From JBKGYG01 sp046546235 (GTDB lineage Bacteria; Bacillota; Clostridia; Lachnospirales; DSM-24629): a DNA stretch of 27,711 bases. The notes under the pieces were generated by a model, which was not told the origin of the DNA, made no database searches, and saw nothing but the letters and a program-made list of their open reading frames with translations. This document shows positions 16,452 through 23,564 of the stretch, piece after piece. The stretch's first letter is position 1, and every line of letters starts with the position of its first letter. The stretch lies in NCBI GenBank assembly GCA_046546235.1, contig JBKGYG010000019.1, forward strand, positions 1 to 27,711. Reading direction: 5' to 3'. Position numbers and translations under genes: made by a program.

Positions 16452-17936
16452 ATGTTAAATCGAGCAAAAATAAGTGAGATGCAACAAAAAGTATCACATC
16501 AAGTTATTGCCAATGAAGAAGTAGAAGATATAAAAAGCAAATATACAACTATTAGTTTTGATGAAGCATTAGAGTTATGTCAAAAATATATTACAAAAAT
16601 TGCAACTCATGCTTATAGAAGAGAAAATGACCCATCAAGGAAACGGGAGATGACAAAATCATATATAAATGAATTTGTAGACTCTCAAAAACCAACCGTT
16701 CAGATACCAAATGAAAAAGATTTTTTTGAATTATCTTCTTTGAAAAAAGCATTAATTGATGAAATAACCCATTATGGACCAATTACTAAGGCAATGGAAG
16801 AAGTAACAATAGATGAAATAAGAGCAAATGGACCAGATCAAATATTTGTTGAAAAAAGTGGGAAGACATACCATTGGGACCAAAAATTTAGCGATCGAGA
16901 ACATATGGAACGTATTATATCAAAATTAGTTGGTGTATCTAAAGTAAGGTTAACTCCAAAGATACCAATGGTTAACGCAAGGACTATTGAAGGATATAGG
17001 GTAAATGCGACACATGCAGAGATATCGCCATATGATGTACCAGCATTTGTAATTAGAAAATTTAATAAAAAAAGTATAACACCAGAGATAATGATGAAAA
17101 ACGAATCATTTTCAGTAAATATGTTTAAATTGCTTTCGCTTATACCTAAGGCAAATTTATCCTGGATTACAGTTGGACCTACAGGCAGTGGTAAAACAAC
17201 TTTGAACGAGATATTAGTAAAGGAGATAAATCCTCTATTAAGGATTATAACAATAGAAAACCCTTCAGAGATGAGATTAATCCAAAGGGAAGGAAATAAT
17301 GAACACGGCAAAATCATCAATGATGTACTACAATACGAATCAGTTCCAGATGACGATGATTCAAGTCCAGCCACTATGGAAAATCTCTTAATAAATGCTA
17401 TGAGACAATCTCCACATTGGATTGGACCAGGAGAGCTTAGGACACCAGGAGAGTTTGCCACAGCACTTAGAGCTGCTCAGACAGGGCATTATTTCTTTAC
17501 GACGCTACATGCTGAAGGGGATGAGGAAGCTATTTATAGGTTTTTAACTGCATATTTAATGGCATCTAATGAACCAGCAGAATTAGCTTTAAGAAATATA
17601 TGTAGTGCTGTAAAATTTGTAATCTTTCAAGAGAAATTAGCAGATGGGACCAGAAAGATAACATCTATATCAGAAATAACAGGGTCAGAAGGATTAAAGC
17701 CTAAGATTAATCAAATATACAAATTTATTTGTGAAGATGTAGAAGAGGATAAAGATACAAGAAAAGTATTAAAGATAGTTGGAAAACATAAAAGAGTTGG
17801 AAAGATTTCTGAACATGCTCAGCAAGTAATGTTAAAATCTGGTATAAAAAAGAGTAGATTTGAATACTTAACAAAGGAACCGACGGAAGATGAGATAGAG
17901 GTGTATACAATAAATGAATCCGATACTGTTAATTAG
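16452..17936 (+). CDS. cpaF: CpaF/TadA-family secretion motor ATPase
   Basis: A 494-aa hexameric type II/IV secretion ATPase of the VirB11/CpaF branch, expected to power pilin assembly from the cytoplasmic face. The N-terminal domain carries the family block EIRANGPDQIFVEKSGK and the stretch PMVNARTIEGYRVNA. The catalytic domain has Walker A GPTGSGKT (242-249), the Asp-box region IITIENPSEM, Walker B-type WIGPGELR and the His-box TGHYFFTTLHAEG. All catalytic elements look intact. ATG 16452 is preferred over GTG 16446, which lies too close to the GAGGGG at 16439-16444. The 3' end overlaps the TadB-like gene by 23 nt. Confidence 0.95.
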   Translation: MLNRAKISEMQQKVSHQVIANEEVEDIKSKYTTISFDEALELCQKYITKIATHAYRRENDPSRKREMTKSYINEFVDSQKPTVQIPNEKDFFELSSLKKALIDEITHYGPITKAMEEVTIDEIRANGPDQIFVEKSGKTYHWDQKFSDREHMERIISKLVGVSKVRLTPKIPMVNARTIEGYRVNATHAEISPYDVPAFVIRKFNKKSITPEIMMKNESFSVNMFKLLSLIPKANLSWITVGPTGSGKTTLNEILVKEINPLLRIITIENPSEMRLIQREGNNEHGKIINDVLQYESVPDDDDSSPATMENLLINAMRQSPHWIGPGELRTPGEFATALRAAQTGHYFFTTLHAEGDEEAIYRFLTAYLMASNEPAELALRNICSAVKFVIFQEKLADGTRKITSISEITGSEGLKPKINQIYKFICEDVEEDKDTRKVLKIVGKHKRVGKISEHAQQVMLKSGIKKSRFEYLTKEPTEDEIEVYTINESDTVN

Positions 17937-18900
17937 TATAACAATAGGTATTGCTATATTTATCTTAATAAATGTAATATTTGAAATTAAATTGTTTAAA
18001 GGAACTTCAAAATTTTTCTTAGATTTAATAGATGATTTAGCTGAACATTTAGGCAAATACAATACCAAGCGTTATATTGAGAGAGTAAAGCGTGAAAAAA
18101 TAGTAAAGCAAAAAGAAAATATGTTCGCAAAATACAATAGACTAGTAGAAGGTATAATTTTAGACTTTAATTTACCATTCACATTAGAAAGTTTTACCTC
18201 AGTTCTTTGTATTTGCTTTATAATAGTAGTTTTAATCATTGTATTCTTTATGAAAAGTGTTACTTTATCAGTTGTTATAGGGATATCAATATTCGTTGGG
18301 CTTTTAACTATTTTTGTGATGCAATCTAAATCTATTAGGGCAGAAAGATTAGAAAACATAATGGATGCAGAAGATTTAATCTGTCCATTAGCTAGAGATG
18401 GAGTATTAGTAGCTATCAAAAAAGTAATGGAAACTGATGAATACATAAGTCCTAATATAAGACCATTTCTCCAACAATTTATAGATAATTGCGAGAATAA
18501 CGGGTATTCATTTAAACAAGCAATAATGTTATTAAATAGACAACTTGGTCCTAAATTTGATAACTTTACCAAAAAGGCAATTGTATTTGAATATAATGAG
18601 AGAAAAGGAATGGCAGATATTTTCCTTGATATTGTTGATGAAAATGCTGTTTTAAGAGAACTAAACATCAGAAAAGAACGTATGTTTAGAAAGATGAATA
18701 GAGATTTTTTATTAAAGACTATAATAATTGTTTTGTTTTTTATCTACGCTTTATCAGTTGAAGAATTTAGAAACTTTATGATTTTTAACAACTTTGGTAA
18801 ATTTATTAACACTGTAGTTATTAGTGTAATATGTCTTAGTTTTGCAAAATGCCAAGCACTTCAAGGCAACTTGGGAACCGGGGGTGATAAAAAATGGTAG
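17914..18900 (+). CDS. TadB-like platform protein (type II secretion F family)
   Basis: A 328-aa membrane protein with an N-terminal helix (4-22), a hydrophobic pair at about 90-135 and two C-terminal helices (about 266-283 and 292-310). Between them is a cytoplasmic helical bundle of T2SS-F type, including RDGVLVAIKKVMETDEYI and FEYNERKGMADIFLDIVDEN. In Tad systems TadB and TadC form the inner-membrane platform that couples the CpaF motor to pilin polymerisation. Divergence is high, so the assignment rests on topology, length and position directly after cpaF and before a second F-type protein. The overlap with cpaF suggests coupled translation. Confidence 0.8.
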   Translation: MNPILLISITIGIAIFILINVIFEIKLFKGTSKFFLDLIDDLAEHLGKYNTKRYIERVKREKIVKQKENMFAKYNRLVEGIILDFNLPFTLESFTSVLCICFIIVVLIIVFFMKSVTLSVVIGISIFVGLLTIFVMQSKSIRAERLENIMDAEDLICPLARDGVLVAIKKVMETDEYISPNIRPFLQQFIDNCENNGYSFKQAIMLLNRQLGPKFDNFTKKAIVFEYNERKGMADIFLDIVDENAVLRELNIRKERMFRKMNRDFLLKTIIIVLFFIYALSVEEFRNFMIFNNFGKFINTVVISVICLSFAKCQALQGNLGTGGDKKW

Positions 18901-19775
18901 TTTTAGCAAAGATATGTGCACTGCTATCTATATTATATTTAATAAAAAAGTTTTTATATCCCATATATAAACCAGTAAGTGCAAAACAGAAAAAACGTGC
19001 CAGAAGATATATGAAAGATAGAAAAACAGATGTATATAAAAAGAAATTAACTAATATAAAGAAAAAATTTGCTAAAAAATATGTTAAAAACCTGATAAGT
19101 AGTAGTGAGAAAACTAGACTTAAAAAAATGATAGATAGATTAGATATGAGTATAAAGCCTGAAGAAATACGTTTTATGCAGATTGTTTATATAATATTAG
19201 CAATCTTGATTACTTTAATAATGTTTAGTGGGAATAGATTATTAGGATGTGTTACTGCTATTTTTATTCCTTTAGGGTGGTTATATCCAGTTGAAGAACT
19301 TGAGAAGATTATAGATAAAAAAAATAAAAACATTGCTATAGATTTTCCAGCATTTTATAGCATGGTTTACTATCAATATTCAAAATCAGTAAATATATAT
19401 TTAGCTGATGTTATTAAAGATTACATACTTAACGCAAATGAAGATATGGCAGAAGAATTGGGAGTTATGTTAGATAATATGGACTATGGTGAAGAGTACG
19501 CATTAAAACAGTTTAAAAAACGTATACCATTACATTACGTAATTAAATTCTGTGACATTATGGAAACAAGGTTAAAAGGTTATGACAATGTATCCCAAAT
19601 GACATATCTCAAAAATGAACTAGATGAATTCAGAATAAGAGCATTAGAAGATGAACTAGAACGCAGAGGAAAAAGTAATGCTAGGATACAAGCAGTATTA
19701 ATAATAGTGTTAGTTATTTATATTTCAATATATTACTTTTTTACTATTATAGAATCTATTAAATTATTTCAATAA
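18894..19775 (+). CDS. TadC-like platform protein (type II secretion F family)
   Basis: A 293-aa membrane protein with a short N-terminal helix (3-20), a strongly basic stretch (28-75), a hydrophobic pair (about 95-140), a helical cytoplasmic region and a C-terminal helix (268-285). The position after the TadB-like gene, the 7-nt overlap and the similar topology make it the TadC partner. GGGGGTG precedes the ATG. It is recognised by context more than by diagnostic residues. Confidence 0.75.
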   Translation: MVVLAKICALLSILYLIKKFLYPIYKPVSAKQKKRARRYMKDRKTDVYKKKLTNIKKKFAKKYVKNLISSSEKTRLKKMIDRLDMSIKPEEIRFMQIVYIILAILITLIMFSGNRLLGCVTAIFIPLGWLYPVEELEKIIDKKNKNIAIDFPAFYSMVYYQYSKSVNIYLADVIKDYILNANEDMAEELGVMLDNMDYGEEYALKQFKKRIPLHYVIKFCDIMETRLKGYDNVSQMTYLKNELDEFRIRALEDELERRGKSNARIQAVLIIVLVIYISIYYFFTIIESIKLFQ

Positions 19776-19794
19776 AAAAGAGGAGGAGATTTAA

Positions 19795-19983
19795 ATGAAT
19801 AAAAAAATGAAAGCGTTTTTAAAAGAAGAAAAAGGAGATTTTGGTGTAAAACAGATCGCTGGTACTGTTGGTGTAATTGTTATTATTGGATTAGTAATAG
19901 CAGCGATACAAGGACAAATTGGTACTTGGGTTGATCAGGTTTGGAATATATTTATTGAACAAATTGAAGGTTTGACTTCATAG
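19795..19983 (+). CDS. Flp-like small pilin candidate
   Basis: A 62-aa protein with a basic leader (MNKKMKAFLKEEKG), a single hydrophobic helix (about 21-41, IAGTVGVIVIIGLVIAA) and a short polar tail. The size, the position after TadC, the very strong GAGGAGGAG ribosome site and the A24 peptidase in the locus all suggest the major pilin of a Tad-like filament. Cleavage after Gly14 (EEKG/DFGVK) is plausible, but the residue at +5 would be Lys19 rather than the conserved Glu of Flp pilins, and no Glu-Tyr motif is present. It may instead be a non-polymerising pseudopilin. Confidence 0.7.
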   Translation: MNKKMKAFLKEEKGDFGVKQIAGTVGVIVIIGLVIAAIQGQIGTWVDQVWNIFIEQIEGLTS

Positions 19984-20019
19984 GGTTTGTTTATAAAAAA
20001 AATAATAAGGTGGATTAAT

Positions 20020-20742
20020 ATGACAAATAATGAAGTTTTCTATACTTGTGTGCTCACAGGAGCAAAAGAGATTTTAGGAGTTGAAAATCCTGTAGAGGGT
20101 CTAGATAAAGAGACGGTAAAAAAGGAATGGAAAAAAGCATCAAAAAAACTATATGAAAAGAAAATAATATATGATAAAGATGATGAAATATATATAAATG
20201 ATAAATATGCAAAAATATCAGCAGCAATTAGTTATCCTGAATTGGTTTATATACATCAAATAGATGAAGATACTTCGAAATATATTTATATAAAACGTAA
20301 TCTTTATGTTAGCTTAATAACAGGGGAAAATTTTGAAGTCAAATTATTTGAAAATGTTGACGAATTTATAGAAGAATTAAATCAAAATTTTCACCTAACA
20401 GATTGTAAAGAATTTAAAAAAATGGAATTCACTAGTGAAGAAATAAACAAAGCTTTAGAATTGTTTGTTGATGGAGAAAAAGAAAAAGCAATTGACTATC
20501 TTAAAAGTAAAGACGTTAATAAAGAAGAAATAGGATTAATAATTGAACTAATGATGGATAATGAAAATTACATTCATAAAGACTTTATAGGAATTAAAAC
20601 AGAAGAAGATGATATTAAAGAAGCTATATTTAAGACAATTAAAACAAAAAATGGAACTTGGCTATTAAAAATATTAGATGACAAAATTAACATATTTAAA
20701 TATAATAAATTAAATTCTTTATTAGAAGTATTAAATATATAA
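20020..20742 (+). CDS. Uncharacterised cytoplasmic protein, possibly EspG-like
   Basis: A 240-aa soluble acidic protein with no signal peptide or membrane helix. I do not recognise it with confidence. The N-terminal half follows an order seen in EspG proteins of mycobacterial ESX systems: a helical start, 'KKLYEKKIIYDKDDEIYIN', 'YAKISAAISYPELVYIHQ', then alternating strands YIYIKRNLYVSLIT and FEVKLFENVDEFIEEL. EspG proteins bind ESX substrates in the cytosol. The C-terminal half is helical with many Glu and Lys and ends WLLKILDDKINIFKYN. Lying 20 nt before two WXG100 genes supports a substrate-handling role, but the family call is inference. ATG 20020 is chosen because AAGGTGG at 20007-20013 is 6 nt upstream. 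Confidence 0.6.
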   Translation: MTNNEVFYTCVLTGAKEILGVENPVEGLDKETVKKEWKKASKKLYEKKIIYDKDDEIYINDKYAKISAAISYPELVYIHQIDEDTSKYIYIKRNLYVSLITGENFEVKLFENVDEFIEELNQNFHLTDCKEFKKMEFTSEEINKALELFVDGEKEKAIDYLKSKDVNKEEIGLIIELMMDNENYIHKDFIGIKTEEDDIKEAIFKTIKTKNGTWLLKILDDKINIFKYNKLNSLLEVLNI

Positions 20743-20762
20743 TATTGAAAGGGGAAGTTATA

Positions 20763-21068
20763 ATGTCTTCACCAAGTACCATAAGGATAAAGGCTAATAA
20801 TATACAATCTGCTAGTAAGGCTTTTGACGGACGAAGAAAAAGATGTAAAAATTTCGTAGGTGAAACAACTTCGTGGTGGCAAGGGAGTGCAGGTGGTGCG
20901 TTAAGAGAAGAATTTCTTGAAATAGAAGGAGAAATAAATTCATTTTTAAACAAAGTTTCGACTCTTGAAACTAAAACTAGAACTTTAGCAAAGAAAGTTA
21001 AATATGCAGATGATGAAAGAAGGCGTAAAGCAAGAGAGGCGGCTTTATCGGGGGGTATCCCTGTTTAA
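20763..21068 (+). CDS. WXG100-family protein 1 (ESAT-6-like), with YxxxE tail
   Basis: A 101-aa helical hairpin protein. The WXG turn is WWQG (38-41) between two amphipathic helices, and the second helix ends in YADDE (Tyr81-Glu85), matching the YxxxD/E export signal recognised by type VII translocases. The tail is basic (RRRKAREAA). WXG100 proteins are small substrates or co-substrates of T7SS that dimerise. ATG 20763 is chosen over TTG 20745 because AAGGGG sits between them. The likely partner is the next WXG100 gene, and the EssC gene further on is the likely exporter. Confidence 0.9.
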   Translation: MSSPSTIRIKANNIQSASKAFDGRRKRCKNFVGETTSWWQGSAGGALREEFLEIEGEINSFLNKVSTLETKTRTLAKKVKYADDERRRKAREAALSGGIPV

Positions 21069-21104
21069 AGTATAAATATTAATAAAGAGGAAGAGGTGAG
21101 AAGT

Positions 21105-21404
21105 ATGAGTATGGCAAATCAAAAGTTTGATTTTGGTGAAGCAGATGCACTTAAGACAAAATTAGGACAAGGCATAAGTCAAATTGAGGATGATTTAAAA
21201 CAAATGATGGGCCAAGTTGAAGGAGTAAAATCTTGGTGGGCTGGAGGTTCTGAAGATGCATTTATTGATAACTTCAGAGGAACTAAAGATCATATTGTAA
21301 AATCATTAAATGAATACTTAGAAGACTACAACAGACTTATTGAAAGCATCAAAAAAGCAAAAAGTGAAAGTGATGCTGCTATCGCTAGTCAACTTAGAGG
21401 TTAA
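21105..21404 (+). CDS. WXG100-family protein 2 (ESAT-6-like)
   Basis: A 99-aa helical hairpin protein with WWAG (44-47) at the turn and acidic flanking helices (ISQIEDDLKQ, LNEYLEDYNRLIESI). The tail after helix 2 has no Tyr, so unlike its neighbour it lacks an obvious YxxxD/E signal. That contrast fits a heterodimer in which only one partner carries the signal, as in mycobacterial Esx pairs, though homodimers remain possible. ATG 21105 and ATG 21111 are both usable with the GAGGTGAG site at 21093-21100, and 21105 is given. A double hairpin follows the stop. Confidence 0.92.
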   Translation: MSMANQKFDFGEADALKTKLGQGISQIEDDLKQMMGQVEGVKSWWAGGSEDAFIDNFRGTKDHIVKSLNEYLEDYNRLIESIKKAKSESDAAIASQLRG

Positions 21405-21416
21405 GCTCTATACCAA

Positions 21417-21465
21417 AAGGATAATGTTAATATCCTTACCATTCCAACTGTTTAGTTGGAATGGT
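21417..21465 (+). terminator. Tandem hairpins after the WXG100 pair (partial terminator or RNA stabiliser)
   Basis: Hairpin 1 is AAGGATA (21417-21423) with TATCCTT (21431-21437). Hairpin 2 is a perfect 11-bp stem, ACCATTCCAAC (21438-21448) with GTTGGAATGGT (21455-21465). The next bases, TTATCTAAAA, are only weakly T-rich, so read-through is likely. It occupies the only sizable gap (126 nt) in the array and could raise the amount of upstream WXG100 and pilin mRNA relative to the downstream genes. A TATAAT at 21494-21499 lacks a good -35. Confidence 0.6.
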
Positions 21466-21530
21466 TTATCTAAAAATATATTTAAAAATCTAGTATAATT
21501 GCAACTTTGAATATAGGAAGGGTGTAAAAA

Positions 21531-22019
21531 ATGCAAAGCATAGCAAAAGCAATATTAAAAGCTATATTAGTTACGGTTTGCATTCTATTATTTGTTAATT
21601 TAATCTTTTTTTTCCCATGGTATATGACATTAGTTGTAGAAACATTTAATTTATCACAGACTGCAGCAAATGATAATTATGTAAAACAAGAATATTATAA
21701 TAATACATTAAACAGACTGAAGGAACATGCTATATTTAATGAAAAATCAGAAGATATAGAGATAATAGTTTTGAACTCTGATGGCAATACAGCTATTGGC
21801 AATAATGATGAAACTATGTATGAAAATTTTTCACAATATGATAAGCCATATAGACAGAGAGGTGAGCCCGTAACGATAGAGATTAATGCAGTATATCCTT
21901 TATCAATTACATTATGGGGGAAAAAATATGAAAGAGAAATACCAGTATCCTTCCAATTAGAAGCGATAGGGTTAAAGCATTATAAAGACTTAGAATTTAA
22001 TGAATGGAATGATGGCTAA
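21531..22019 (+). CDS. TadE-like single-pass membrane protein 1
   Basis: A 162-aa protein with one N-terminal membrane helix (about 10-30, ILVTVCILLFVNLIFFF) and an extracytoplasmic domain. The latter ends in a beta-rich part with PVTIEINAVYPLSITLWGKK and then IPVSFQLEAIGLKHYKDL. This is the shape of TadE/TadF minor pilin-like proteins, and the final block resembles small pseudopilins seen beside Gram-positive Tad loci. No prepilin Gly-x4-Glu signature precedes the helix. The assignment rests on topology and context. GGAAGGGTG precedes the ATG, and the stop overlaps the next ATG by one base. Confidence 0.65.
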   Translation: MQSIAKAILKAILVTVCILLFVNLIFFFPWYMTLVVETFNLSQTAANDNYVKQEYYNNTLNRLKEHAIFNEKSEDIEIIVLNSDGNTAIGNNDETMYENFSQYDKPYRQRGEPVTIEINAVYPLSITLWGKKYEREIPVSFQLEAIGLKHYKDLEFNEWNDG

Positions 22020-22504
22020 TGAAAAGTGTTGCAAAAGGCCTGTTAATGATATTAATTTTATCGATAATAATTGAACCCTTAGTAGAAGTTGCAAATATTA
22101 TTAAAGAACAGATTGTTCTTGGTACCGCAGTATCCAATGCTTGCAGAGCAGCAAGAAATAGAAGCTTGAATTACGAAAAACATCGTGATATACAAGCCAT
22201 AATAGACGAAGATACTTTTAGAGAATATTTTTCTGAGGCTTTTGAAGATGCTATGAAAGTAACTAGAACTGCATCAGAAGAAAATTCAATAACATTCACA
22301 TCTAAAGATGGTAGACATATAATTGTTGAACTTGATATAACATATTTAAAAGACACAACAGATAAAGAATTTTCAAAAGTAGAAATGACTGTTACATCTC
22401 AGTATAAATTTAAAACAAAATATCTTCAACTTGTTGAAAAAATGAATGGGGAAACTTTTGAACTTACAAGTGATCGAATGTTGCTGATTAGAATTAGAAA
22501 CTAA
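22019..22504 (+). CDS. TadE-like single-pass membrane protein 2
   Basis: A 161-aa protein with the same plan as its neighbour: an N-terminal helix (about 8-25, LLMILILSIIIEPLVEV) and an outside domain with a helical first part (EQIVLGTAVSNACRAARNRS) and beta-like second part. A Glu inside or at the end of the helix (Glu19, Glu23) is a feature of TadE-type helices. The ATG shares a base with the upstream stop (TAATG), which implies tight translational coupling and a stoichiometric pair, as for TadE and TadF. The function is inferred from topology and pairing only. Confidence 0.62.
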   Translation: MKSVAKGLLMILILSIIIEPLVEVANIIKEQIVLGTAVSNACRAARNRSLNYEKHRDIQAIIDEDTFREYFSEAFEDAMKVTRTASEENSITFTSKDGRHIIVELDITYLKDTTDKEFSKVEMTVTSQYKFKTKYLQLVEKMNGETFELTSDRMLLIRIRN

Positions 22505-22522
22505 GAAAGGAACAAAGATATT

Positions 22523-22750
22523 ATGGAATATATTATGATTACATTTCAAATAGAAAATAAACAAACTGACTTAAAAGTACCAGTGTTTATTAAAATAAAG
22601 GAACTACTTGAAATGATATCTGAAGCCTTAGAAGTTGATATAAATTCCGATAATAGGCTTCAAGCAGAGCCCTTAGGAAGAATACTTGATAATGAAAAAA
22701 CATTAGAAGAAGAAACAGTAACGCAAGGATCATTATTGACAGTAGTATAA
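22523..22750 (+). CDS. YukD/EsaB-type ubiquitin-like protein
   Basis: A 75-aa protein with a beta-grasp pattern: strand ITFQIENK, strand TDLKVPVFIKI, helix KELLEMISEALEVD, strand RLQAEPLGRIL and the close LEEETVTQGSLLTVV. This is the layout of YukD (Bacillus) and EsaB (Staphylococcus), small cytoplasmic ubiquitin-fold proteins required by or regulating type VII secretion. It lacks a C-terminal Gly-Gly, as expected for a non-conjugated YukD. Actinobacterial systems carry the same fold at the N-terminus of EccD. The position just before the propeller-like and essC genes supports the call. AAAGGAAC precedes ATG 22523. Confidence 0.87.
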   Translation: MEYIMITFQIENKQTDLKVPVFIKIKELLEMISEALEVDINSDNRLQAEPLGRILDNEKTLEEETVTQGSLLTVV

Positions 22751-22766
22751 AAAAGGGGATGGCAAA

Positions 22767-23564
22767 ATGGACTATAATATTACAAATGGTGGAATAATAG
22801 GAAAAGTTCAAGATGAATTTATTATGAGTAATATAAAAAACTATTATTCTATCATTAATGATAAACGACTTGATAGTATGCTATGGTTTATTAATATTGA
22901 AAATGATAGCATTTATTATAGTAATCAAAAAGCAGATAACTATCTATGCAAAATGAATATATATGAATTAGAGGAAAATATAATATTAAAACAACCATGT
23001 TACGGAGTTGTACTTCATAATGAAATGTTATACTACATAAACGAAATTAATAATAAAGTATATAGATGTCAAACTAATGGAAAAAAAGAAACAAATATAA
23101 TTGATGAAGAAGTTAATAACTTTATTATTAATAATGAATTAATCTATTATACAACTTCAGAAGGTATATGGATATGTGATGAATTAGGTAATGAAAATGA
23201 GAAAATATCTGAGGCACAAGCTTCAATGCTTGTGATAATTGGAGAAAAACTTGTGTATAATGATAAAAATAATAAGTATAATGTAACTTTGTTAGATATG
23301 AAAACTAACAGTACAAAAGTAATAGAGGATATATCATCACAGAGTATGAATACAGATGGTAAATATTTGTACTGTACAAATAGATTAAATAATAAAAGCA
23401 TTTATAGAATAGACCCAAAGCAAGGCAACAGTATTAGAATATGTGGTGAAAGTGCAGAACACTTACATATTATTGATGATAAGTTGTTTTTTTCTTTAGA
23501 AAGAGAATGGTATAATATGCCTCTTATTGGGGGACAATTTGAAAAGGTTTTAGAGGTGAAATAG
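22767..23564 (+). CDS. DUF5050-like six-repeat beta-propeller protein, probably cytoplasmic
   Basis: A 265-aa protein with no signal peptide or membrane helix. About six repeats of roughly 38 residues share a '(I/L)xYY...YxxxxxG' pattern: DSIYYSNQKADNYLCKMNI, MLYYINEINNKVYRCQTNG, LIYYTTSEGIWICDELG, LVYNDKNNKYNVTLLD, YLYCTNRLNNKSIYRIDPK and LFFSLEREWYNMPLIGG. This is the DUF5050/KWG-like propeller signature, generally a binding scaffold. Most relatives I recall are exported, whereas this one starts MDYNITNGG with no leader. Its stop directly abuts the essC start, suggesting a partner of the EssC machine, for example a docking platform. That role is inference. Confidence 0.7.
   Translation: MDYNITNGGIIGKVQDEFIMSNIKNYYSIINDKRLDSMLWFINIENDSIYYSNQKADNYLCKMNIYELEENIILKQPCYGVVLHNEMLYYINEINNKVYRCQTNGKKETNIIDEEVNNFIINNELIYYTTSEGIWICDELGNENEKISEAQASMLVIIGEKLVYNDKNNKYNVTLLDMKTNSTKVIEDISSQSMNTDGKYLYCTNRLNNKSIYRIDPKQGNSIRICGESAEHLHIIDDKLFFSLEREWYNMPLIGGQFEKVLEVK

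Noticed and set aside
16838..17461. 207-codon minus-strand open frame inside cpaF
   Set aside because: It is antisense to the conserved CpaF core, including the Walker A region. It has no ribosome site and its product is low-complexity and hydrophobic, as expected from a shadow frame.
18072..18668. 198-codon minus-strand open frame inside the TadB-like gene
   Set aside because: It lies opposite a gene with clear overlaps and ribosome sites on both sides. The Ser/Ile/Lys-rich translation looks like a complement artefact.
12554..19983. Com-type competence pseudopilus
   Set aside because: ComG operons have one F-type protein and several ComGC-like pilins. Here there are two F-type proteins, CpaB, CpaE-like proteins and a Flp-sized pilin, which is a Tad arrangement.
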